Shown here: one piece after another, positions 48,944 through 55,617 of the stretch
Numbering within the stretch: position 1 is the first letter of the stretch
How the letters are laid out: every line of letters starts with the position of its first letter
From: an uncultured Carboxylicivirga sp.
GTDB lineage: Bacteria > Bacteroidota > Bacteroidia > Bacteroidales > Marinilabiliaceae
Reading direction: 5' to 3'
Length of the DNA: 64,000 bases
Assembly (NCBI GenBank): GCA_947503525.1
Contig: CANNEA010000001.1
Location: 186,001-250,000, forward strand
The notes under the pieces: generated by a model
What the model was told of the DNA's origin: nothing
The model's input: the letters and a program-made list of their open reading frames with translations, nothing else
Databases searched by the model: none
Program-made: the position numbers and the translations under genes

Positions 48944-50431
48944 TTAGAAAAACATATTCATGGCAAATTCCAAATCAAAGCCTTCGTGAGTTGAAAGCTC
49001 AATATATTCACACCGATCAACAACCTGATTTAAGCGAGAATTAAATAGCTCGGATTTGACGTGTAAAATAGCACCTGTGCCTGAAGTATTTCCAATAGGA
49101 ATTGTTTTATCGAGTAAACTTGGAGGTAATAGACTAATGCGAGTTGCACTCTCAGGATTGAGGTAATTGCCAAATCCACCAGCTAGAAATAGCGCATCAA
49201 TAGTATTCATTGAAAGCCCTGCCGATTGCACTAAAATATTGATGCCAGATAATATAGCACTTTTAGCTAATTGAATTTCTCTTACATCTTGCGGGGAAAT
49301 GCAAATGCTTGATCCATCTATTTTATTAGTAGCGATATTATAGTTTTCCTCCAAAAAACCATCTGTCGACACTGTCTCGTTTTCAACCAGGTAGGCCATG
49401 ATATCCAGCAAGCCGGAGCCGCATATTCCAATAGGTGATTCATCAGATATAGTTTGATATTCTCCTTTATTATATGAAGAAATAGCTCCATCTAAAGCTG
49501 CCATACCATGCGATATGTTTGCTCCTTCGAAGGCTGGTCCGGCAGCAGTTGAACAGCAATATATTTTTTCGGGCGTTACCAATGCCATTTCACCATTGGT
49601 TCCTATATCAACAAATAAATAATTCTTGATTTGCTCAGGTGCCTCTATCGATGCGAGTCCTGAAACTATATCAGATCCTACATAACCAGAGATAGAAGGC
49701 AAAAGATGAACCTGGGTCTGTGGATTTGTTTTTAAGCCCAATTCTGATGATGTCACTTTTTTTGCTTCTGTGAATTGAGGAGTATATGGAGCCAACGCAA
49801 TGGAAGATGGACTGACTCCCAGTAATAAATGAAGCATAGAAGTATTCCCGCTGACTGAAATTTGCACTAAACGATCGGAGTTGACACCAATTTCGTTACA
49901 AGTATAATTGATCTCTTGTTGAATGCAATTAAGCATACTGTTTTGAAGTTCGACTAAGCCATTTTCACTATTAGAGAAATTAATACGGCTAATAACATCA
50001 GCGCCATAAGCGGATTGTGGGTTTTTTATACCCCTGGTTTTAATCAGACTCTGATCAATATAATTGATCCAGTAAAATACTACGGTTGTTGTACCAATAT
50101 CGATGGCAAGTCCCAATGGATAATCAACCTCATTGGCTAGCTCAGGTGGAACAGGAGTCTGTTTGAAAGTGTATTCGTGTTGAGCTGTAAGAATCTTGTT
50201 TTCAGATTCATTGGGCATGTAGACTTCCAGATCATTTATAGGATAATGCGTGCAGGCAGTAACGATTCCAAGCCCTTTAACTTTAACTCTACATTTGCCA
50301 CATGTGCCGTTACCACCACACGGTGCTGTAATGTCTTGTTCATTCTGACGAATAATCTGGAGAAGATTGTCACCTTCGTTGTATGATGTGCTTTGAATCT
50401 TATTATTGGAATGAACAGTTATTTTCGGCAT
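48944..50431 (-). CDS. RACo-type reductive activator of corrinoid protein
   Basis: This 495-residue ATP-dependent activator keeps corrinoid methyltransferases working by reducing inactive cob(II)alamin to cob(I)alamin. An N-terminal [2Fe-2S] ferredoxin domain has Cys38, 44, 47 and 60. After a linker, an ASKHA-type ATPase domain (DIGTTTVVF near 110, DIGTNGEM, AGGFGNYL) follows. It is shorter than acetogen RACo proteins of about 630 residues. It overlaps the upstream MetH-activation-like gene by 29 bases, showing tight coupling in the operon. Cytoplasmic. Family assignment is firm; its partner is taken to be the corrinoid protein encoded at 53600. Confidence 0.9.
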   Translation of the reverse strand: MPKITVHSNNKIQSTSYNEGDNLLQIIRQNEQDITAPCGGNGTCGKCRVKVKGLGIVTACTHYPINDLEVYMPNESENKILTAQHEYTFKQTPVPPELANEVDYPLGLAIDIGTTTVVFYWINYIDQSLIKTRGIKNPQSAYGADVISRINFSNSENGLVELQNSMLNCIQQEINYTCNEIGVNSDRLVQISVSGNTSMLHLLLGVSPSSIALAPYTPQFTEAKKVTSSELGLKTNPQTQVHLLPSISGYVGSDIVSGLASIEAPEQIKNYLFVDIGTNGEMALVTPEKIYCCSTAAGPAFEGANISHGMAALDGAISSYNKGEYQTISDESPIGICGSGLLDIMAYLVENETVSTDGFLEENYNIATNKIDGSSICISPQDVREIQLAKSAILSGINILVQSAGLSMNTIDALFLAGGFGNYLNPESATRISLLPPSLLDKTIPIGNTSGTGAILHVKSELFNSRLNQVVDRCEYIELSTHEGFDLEFAMNMFF

Positions 50432-51137
50432 TCTTTGGATCTTTTATTCGTTTATTACGGTAGATGCAATTAGCGCTGGAGCAATCGTTGCAGACATGAT
50501 GTTTATACTTTGCATTTTTGCCAATGCCAATTATTCCACTGACCGATTTAGAAGGTGACATTAAACTCGATTCGCTCAAGCTAACGTTGCAGAATTGATT
50601 AGGTAAAAGGCTGAAAAGTTTTTGTTGTTCGCCAACATTCCAATCTACATACCCGGGGCTATAACGATTTGTTGCTTTCAAGCCATTTTTCAAAAGTTCT
50701 TCTTGTAAGGTTTTTTGGATACGGTCCATCGCTTTTTCAACGATAACAGATCCCAATATATCAACAAGGAAGCCTTCTATTAAATCACCATTCTGAGAAA
50801 GCTCCATTGATCTTTTACTAACTTCGGGGCCGGCGGTGCAAACAAATACTGCAAGCTGAGAACAGTTTGTGTAATGTTTCGCAATAGCTTCTCCCATTTG
50901 AAATACTTGTCCTTCAACTTCAATGCGATCATTCTTTGAATCAGAATCCAGTATGATGTATCCTCCTTCAATAGACGCATCAAGCAACGTGCTATTGATT
51001 TCTTTATTAAGAAATTCGATGTAAGAAGGCATTCCTTCGCCCATGCGAGCAAGTTTCTCAATGTTTTCTATTGAGATGTTTAATTCTTCAATATGAAATT
51101 TAAAATGCCTTGTATTTGAGAGGTTCACATTACCCAT
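50403..51137 (-). CDS. Methionine-synthase activation-domain-like protein
   Basis: The protein has 244 residues from the ATG at 51137; a TTG at 51152 is possible. The middle part resembles the reactivation domain of B12-dependent methionine synthase: YSPGYVDWNVGEQ, then SPSKSVSG. Stand-alone forms accompany corrinoid methyltransferase operons and are thought to hold the cobamide during reductive activation. The C-terminal tail adds a cysteine cluster (VCNDCSSANC), likely a metal or Fe-S site. It overlaps the RACo gene by 29 bases and follows cobW by 21, so the three act together. Confidence 0.83.
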   Translation of the reverse strand: MGNVNLSNTRHFKFHIEELNISIENIEKLARMGEGMPSYIEFLNKEINSTLLDASIEGGYIILDSDSKNDRIEVEGQVFQMGEAIAKHYTNCSQLAVFVCTAGPEVSKRSMELSQNGDLIEGFLVDILGSVIVEKAMDRIQKTLQEELLKNGLKATNRYSPGYVDWNVGEQQKLFSLLPNQFCNVSLSESSLMSPSKSVSGIIGIGKNAKYKHHVCNDCSSANCIYRNKRIKDPKNAENNCSFQ

Positions 51138-51158
51138 ATTTAGCGTTGACAAAATCCT

Positions 51159-52082
51159 TTACAAGGTAAGGTTCTCCGTGAGTTTTTTAAACATCTTGCG
51201 TAAATCTGTTACCATCAAATTATCTCCAAAAGCTATTAATTCACTTGGACCAGCATAATTTTCCAAAATAACAAAATCCACCTTGTCATAAACTGTGTGA
51301 ACAGACATGATTCTGCCATCATTAAGGTTGAGATAACCTTTAACTCTCGGACAGCTTTTCATCAGTTCGCTAACAAATAACTTAAGGCCCACCTCTGATA
51401 TTTTCTCATGTGTTCGTAAAACACAAGCTTTTATCTCAGGCCTTCCTTCTGACTCCTGACCAATATATTGTTGCGCAGCTTCACTCTTATTGCCTTGATC
51501 GATGGTTAAACTGTTCCAATCTACTTTACCATATGAAGTACTAATTATTTCAGCGTAGGGATTGAGCGTTTTGAGTTCGGATTTAATGCTTTCAACATTA
51601 TCATCAGCTAAATCCATTTTGTTGATGATAACTTTATCAGCTACCATTATCTGATGTTTAAACCGAACCAAACCTTTTAATCCCTTAAAGAAATTTGGAG
51701 CATCAACCAGACTAATGATTTTATCTAAAGTAACAATGTCTTTGAGAATGTCAGTTTGGAGGAGTTCAATTACACTTATTGGATCGGCAAGACCTGAGGC
51801 TTCAAGAAAAATAATTTCAGGTTGATAATCCTCAATAAGGGTCTTCATGTTTTGCACAAAGTTATTAAGCTGACAAACGCAAAATACTGAGCCATTATTG
51901 ATTTCAACCAGCTTAAAATCATCATTTTTTTGTTGTAACTCTTTACCATCAATACCAGACGGTGCAAATTCATTTTGGATAACGGCAATGCGTTTCTGAG
52001 CTGACAACTCATTCAATAAATTGCTTAATAAAGTAGTTTTACCACTTCCCAGAAACCCTGTAATAAGATTAAATGCAACCAT
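51159..52082 (-). CDS. CobW/COG0523-family GTPase
   Basis: A 307-residue G3E GTPase with Walker A GFLGSGKTT (residues 9-17), GLADP and the NKMD specificity motif, and a C-terminal CobW domain. These proteins deliver metal ions (Zn, Co) or assist cobalamin enzymes. The canonical C-x-C-C metal motif is changed: VFCVCQ keeps C68 and C70 and lacks the third Cys. In this operon it may load zinc into the methyltransferase or help handle the corrinoid; that is inference. A terminator-like hairpin lies directly upstream (52087-52126). Confidence 0.88.
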   Translation of the reverse strand: MVAFNLITGFLGSGKTTLLSNLLNELSAQKRIAVIQNEFAPSGIDGKELQQKNDDFKLVEINNGSVFCVCQLNNFVQNMKTLIEDYQPEIIFLEASGLADPISVIELLQTDILKDIVTLDKIISLVDAPNFFKGLKGLVRFKHQIMVADKVIINKMDLADDNVESIKSELKTLNPYAEIISTSYGKVDWNSLTIDQGNKSEAAQQYIGQESEGRPEIKACVLRTHEKISEVGLKLFVSELMKSCPRVKGYLNLNDGRIMSVHTVYDKVDFVILENYAGPSELIAFGDNLMVTDLRKMFKKLTENLTL

Positions 52083-52086
52083 AAGT

Positions 52087-52126
52087 GAAAAAAGACTTAG
52101 CCCTTAACTTTTACATAAGGGCTAAG
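52087..52126 (-). terminator. Intra-operon hairpin before cobW-like gene
   Basis: On the minus strand CTTAGCCCTTA and TAAGGGCTAAG pair perfectly over 11 bp around a 9-base loop, followed by TCTTTTTTC. The T-tract ends 5 bases before the cobW start. It looks like a true intrinsic terminator placed inside the operon and should lower expression of the three activation genes. Confidence 0.85.
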
Positions 52127-52141
52127 GTATTATTAAGAGTT

Positions 52142-53497
52142 CTATTTATTAGCTAAATAGCCTTCTATCTTAGATTTAATATCATTAATAGGAGGTATTT
52201 GCGAAATGAAATCGATATTACCATCCATTACTATTGTAGGAAGGTTTTGAACACCCAGGCTAGCCATCATCTGAACACCCTCTTTTTCTTTGATTCGATG
52301 TTCTTTGTATACAACTTTATCACCAAATGGCTCGGCAGCTCTGGCTACTGCATCCATCATGTACTGACAAGGAGCACAAGATGATGAATCCAAGGTAATA
52401 ACATCAATCACAACCTTATCTTTTGCCCAGTGGGAGCTTAGGTCCAATAGTTCAATGTCCATGCCTTTGGCTTCAGAAGCACGTAGTTCACCCTGAAGTA
52501 ATTCGTCATGAACCAATTCTGAAACGGCTACCAGATTGGCTTCCGGTGTTTCCATTGCTAAATCACAACCAGGAGCTAAAATAAACCCTTTTTTGCCACC
52601 AATATCCATGCAGTCCAAGGCATCTCTGCGTGAAGCGTCTTCATCACCCATAAGTAATACAACAGTTAATTTGATATTACCTCCAAAACTTACATTGTGC
52701 TTAAGTGCCATATCACGAACAAAATCTAAAGGAATATTCTCATCAATTGAAATATTATCCGGATTAGTCTGACACATCACTTCAATGTTTTGTTTAGCAT
52801 TCCCACAAACAAAAAATGAACTTAAGGCACCAGCTTCGCGAATAAAGTCATTAATTTCCTTAACGTAAGGTGAAACGAATGTAGCGAAACTATCCGGGTC
52901 AATCTGACTGGTCATTGGATCAACAATAGCGATTACATCAGCACCCGATTCAATGTAATTACCAGCCATCATTAAAGCCACATCAGTTGCAAAACGCATT
53001 AATTTATGCGTTTTTTCCGGCTCCATCATCATCTGCATGAAAATATCGGTACCAAGAAGGTGAAGAGCTAATGTAAAAGGACCGGTGATCAAGCCATATA
53101 GAGCCAAATCAGGATGCTCATCACGCAGTCTTCTTGTGGCATCCATTACGGTTGGGATTCTTCCCTTACAAGGACATGGAACTTTTAAATCTTCCAAAGA
53201 CATTCCATTCATTAAAGGATGTGAAATAACAGCAGGAGGATTGTCATCGGCCCATGCCAATTCGCAACCAAGAGCTTCAGCCTCAATTTGTAAATCAAAA
53301 GCTACAGGGATCCCATCCGGGTTGTATTTCTTAATGGCTTTATTAACGCCTTCAACAATTTTATCTGTTGACTGAAGAAATTCAGTTGCAGTAAGTCCAA
53401 GCATAGCTCCGGCATGCGAACCTACAAATGGTACCCAAGGAATACGTTCGACTTCCTCCAGTTTCATTGCTTTTTTAATCAGTTCAAGTCCTTTCAT
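52142..53497 (-). CDS. UroD/MtaA-type corrinoid methyltransferase fused to a thioredoxin-like domain
   Basis: The protein has 451 residues from the ATG at 53497; a TTG at 53542 is rejected. Residues 1 to about 345 form the uroporphyrinogen-decarboxylase-like barrel used by MtaA/CmuA methyltransferases, which move methyl groups to or from a corrinoid protein. The second zinc-ligand region is present (LAPGCDLAMETP). The first reads FFVCGN: its Cys is kept, but the His of the usual HxCG is Phe. Residues from about 365 form a thioredoxin-like domain with the redox pair in SSCAPCQ. It follows the corrinoid-protein gene by 102 bases. Whether it is the methyl donor-side or acceptor-side enzyme is open. 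Confidence 0.85.
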   Translation of the reverse strand: MKGLELIKKAMKLEEVERIPWVPFVGSHAGAMLGLTATEFLQSTDKIVEGVNKAIKKYNPDGIPVAFDLQIEAEALGCELAWADDNPPAVISHPLMNGMSLEDLKVPCPCKGRIPTVMDATRRLRDEHPDLALYGLITGPFTLALHLLGTDIFMQMMMEPEKTHKLMRFATDVALMMAGNYIESGADVIAIVDPMTSQIDPDSFATFVSPYVKEINDFIREAGALSSFFVCGNAKQNIEVMCQTNPDNISIDENIPLDFVRDMALKHNVSFGGNIKLTVVLLMGDEDASRRDALDCMDIGGKKGFILAPGCDLAMETPEANLVAVSELVHDELLQGELRASEAKGMDIELLDLSSHWAKDKVVIDVITLDSSSCAPCQYMMDAVARAAEPFGDKVVYKEHRIKEKEGVQMMASLGVQNLPTIVMDGNIDFISQIPPINDIKSKIEGYLANK

Positions 53498-53548
53498 TGT
53501 TTCGTATTTTAGTTTTGCTTTATTTAATTTTAGACAATACAATCACAG

Positions 53549-53565
53549 GTCAGACAAGGTCTGAC
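53549..53565. other. Short hairpin between corrinoid protein and methyltransferase genes
   Basis: GTCAGAC-AAG-GTCTGAC is a perfect 7-bp stem with a 3-base loop in the 102-base spacer. There is no T-tract, so it is more likely an mRNA processing or stability element than a terminator. Confidence 0.5.
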
Positions 53566-53599
53566 TATGTTAAGTGTCACTAAGTCAGTCAATTTATGC

Positions 53600-54268
53600 C
53601 TACGAAGCCTGACTATTTAAGAATTCAACCACACCTTGTGGGTCTGGATTATAGCTGTCTGCTCCAATTCTTTGACAGAACTCATCGTTAACTGGAGCAC
53701 CACCAATACAAACTTTGCGTGAAGCATCATTATCTTTAATCGCTTTAACTATCTTTTCCATGTTATTCATGGTGGTTGTAAGCAATGCAGACAAGCCAAT
53801 AACACTTCCTGGATGTTTTTCAGCTTCTTCAATAAACTTCTCAGCTTTCACATCAGTTCCAAGGTCAATAACCTCATAACCATTTCCTTCAACCATCATA
53901 GCCACAAGGTTCTTACCAATATCGTGCAAATCACCTTCAACAGTACCTATAATAAAGATGCCTTTACGTTCCGCTTCACCAGAAGCAAAAAACGGTTTAA
54001 GGTGTTCCATTGCAGCACTCATTGCCTTTGCACTCATCAATACCTGCGGCACGAATACTTTGTTTTCACGGAATTTGACTCCTACTTTTTCCATCCCAAT
54101 CATTAGACCTCCTTGTAAGATTTCTCCTGCTGTTATTCCAGAGTCCAAAGCTTGTTTTGTTAGTTCGTCAGCTCCATCTTGACCCTTCATTTGTGGAGGG
54201 AATGGGGATGCGTTATTGATTTTACCCGATTCAACGCAAATTGCTATTTGTTCTAATATTTCGTTCAT
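53600..54268 (-). CDS. Corrinoid (B12-binding) methyl-carrier protein
   Basis: A 222-residue protein of the MtaC/MtbC/MttC type. Residues 1-90 form the helical cap domain (GEILQGGLMIGMEKVG) and the rest a Rossmann-like B12-binding domain with GDLHDIGKNL, the D-x-H-x-x-G motif whose His ligates cobalt, then SALLTTTM and GGAPV. It carries a methyl group on cobalt between methyltransferases. It lies 18 bases after the regulator gene and heads the enzymatic part of the operon. The family is clear; the methyl source is not visible from this protein. Confidence 0.93.
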   Translation of the reverse strand: MNEILEQIAICVESGKINNASPFPPQMKGQDGADELTKQALDSGITAGEILQGGLMIGMEKVGVKFRENKVFVPQVLMSAKAMSAAMEHLKPFFASGEAERKGIFIIGTVEGDLHDIGKNLVAMMVEGNGYEVIDLGTDVKAEKFIEEAEKHPGSVIGLSALLTTTMNNMEKIVKAIKDNDASRKVCIGGAPVNDEFCQRIGADSYNPDPQGVVEFLNSQAS

Positions 54269-54286
54269 AATATTTAGTTAGTATTT

Positions 54287-55315
54287 TTATGTTTCTCGAT
54301 ATATAATTTCAGGTTGAATAATAATTTGATTGCTCTCCAAAGTATTATCTCCATTAATTAATCTTGCAATATTATTAGCCATAAAATCATATCTACAATC
54401 AATAGATGTAATTGATGGCTGAAATAATTCTGTTAATTCGGTGTTGCCATAAGCAACTATTGAAATGTCATTTGGAATGTTGAAATTCCATTTCTTTAAA
54501 CGCCCTATCAAACGAATTGCCAATGTATCTTTCATGGTGATGACACCTTGAATATTATTTTCTCTTAGGAATGAAGCATCTATTTTATCGATGTTGTTAA
54601 TGAAGAATAAGCTATTAACAGGCTTATTCTTGCTAATTAACATTTCAAAAGTTTGCTTGACGAGGTCGTAAACAAGGTTTCTTCCTTTCCAATTGTCGTC
54701 ATTAAGAAGTAAATAATTGCCGCTATGAGTAGAACTCAAATAATCAAAAGCACGTTTGACTCCTAAATCATAACTTTGGATAGCGTAATTGAAGTAAGAG
54801 CCAGCCATGGTATTATCGGCCAATACCAATTTTGTATTGCCGGTGCTTAGTTTCCTATAGAATGAACCTGTTATCGATTCATCATAATTTGGAACCACAA
54901 TTATAGCTTCATATCCTTTTTGGATCAATTGTCCGATGTAGCGCATTTCCTCTTCAGGATTATTGTAGTGAAGAAAATACTCCAAATCTTTATTAGCATA
55001 AGAAGCTTCTTTGCTCAACTGGGCAATTAATTCTTCAATATTGGACGAGTAAAAAGGAATAACCACACCCCATTTGGGCAATAGCTGAGTGGTTTCGGCA
55101 ATATAGGTTCCTCTGCCTGCTTGTGATACAACAAGTTGTTCTGTAATCAAATTTTTGATAACACGTTTAGCGGTTTCTCTTGAGACGCTATGACGGGTCA
55201 TCATTTTATTAATGGAATCAATTTTACTCCCTGGTATATAGTCTTGATTTATTATCCTTTGACGATAATAATCAGTTAGTTTTTTATATATCGGTATGTG
55301 ACCTTGAAAATCCAC
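54287..55315 (-). CDS. GntR-type regulator with LacI/periplasmic-binding-protein sensor
   Basis: A 342-residue regulator with an N-terminal GntR winged helix (about 8-73: IPIYKKL, SVSRETAKR, GRGTYIA) joined to a sugar-binding-protein type 1 domain of the LacI family (about 80-340). This AraR-like layout normally senses sugars or related small molecules. The only start is GTG at 55315. It is the first gene of the operon, 18 bases before the corrinoid-protein gene. Its start overlaps one copy of a direct repeat that also covers the likely -7 box, pointing to autoregulation. The sugar-type sensor is the main clue that the methyl donor could be a sugar. Confidence 0.87.
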   Translation of the reverse strand: MDFQGHIPIYKKLTDYYRQRIINQDYIPGSKIDSINKMMTRHSVSRETAKRVIKNLITEQLVVSQAGRGTYIAETTQLLPKWGVVIPFYSSNIEELIAQLSKEASYANKDLEYFLHYNNPEEEMRYIGQLIQKGYEAIIVVPNYDESITGSFYRKLSTGNTKLVLADNTMAGSYFNYAIQSYDLGVKRAFDYLSSTHSGNYLLLNDDNWKGRNLVYDLVKQTFEMLISKNKPVNSLFFINNIDKIDASFLRENNIQGVITMKDTLAIRLIGRLKKWNFNIPNDISIVAYGNTELTELFQPSITSIDCRYDFMANNIARLINGDNTLESNQIIIQPEIIYRET

Positions 55316-55405
55316 AATAAAGCTTTAAATCCACAATAAAAGTAAGCAATACTTTTATTAAAACCATCACATTACATCACAGTTAAAAATAAAACATCAC
55401 AGTTA
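55308..55405 (-). promoter_or_regulatory. Operator/promoter region of the methyltransferase operon
   Basis: Two identical 14-bp direct repeats (TTTATTGTGGATTT, minus strand) lie at 55308-55321 and 55327-55340, 19 bp apart. A -7-like box TACTTTTA (55337-55344) overlaps the upstream copy. Further up, TAACTGTGATGT occurs at 55374-55385 and 55394-55405 with 20-bp spacing, plus a degenerate copy (TAATGTGATGG) at 55364-55374. The first pair suits a repressor site for the GntR-type protein; the second may bind the same or another regulator. Confidence 0.5.
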
Positions 55406-55617
55406 TATTGATGTATATACTCATTAGGGTTAATATAGCTAAAGGAATGCAAATAAACATTAGTAAATCAGAATTTTGGTATAAGAGTAATTTTCATTCT
55501 TTGCTCACATCAGAAGATGTAAGTTGTAATAGTAGTATGTAGTAAAAACATTTTTTCAGGGAATAATTATTTCGCTACCTTTATCGGAAATGCTTCTGAG
55601 ATTAACCCAAATTATTT
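55316..55617. other. Divergent intergenic region between regulator and MscS genes
   Basis: About 300 AT-rich bases. The left third holds the repeats described at 55308-55405. Near the MscS gene, TACCTTTA (55576-55583) is one mismatch from the -7 box, with TTTTTTC 18 bp upstream in place of a -33 box; this is a weak promoter candidate. No gene is seen. Confidence 0.4.

Noticed and set aside
48841-49044. 67-codon plus-strand frame between the kinase and RACo genes
   Set aside because: Half of it is antisense to the end of RACo, and the product has no recognisable feature.
53497-53542. Longer TTG start for the methyltransferase, adding 15 residues
   Set aside because: The extra residues do not resemble the family; the ATG at 53497 gives the usual MKGLELI-type start.
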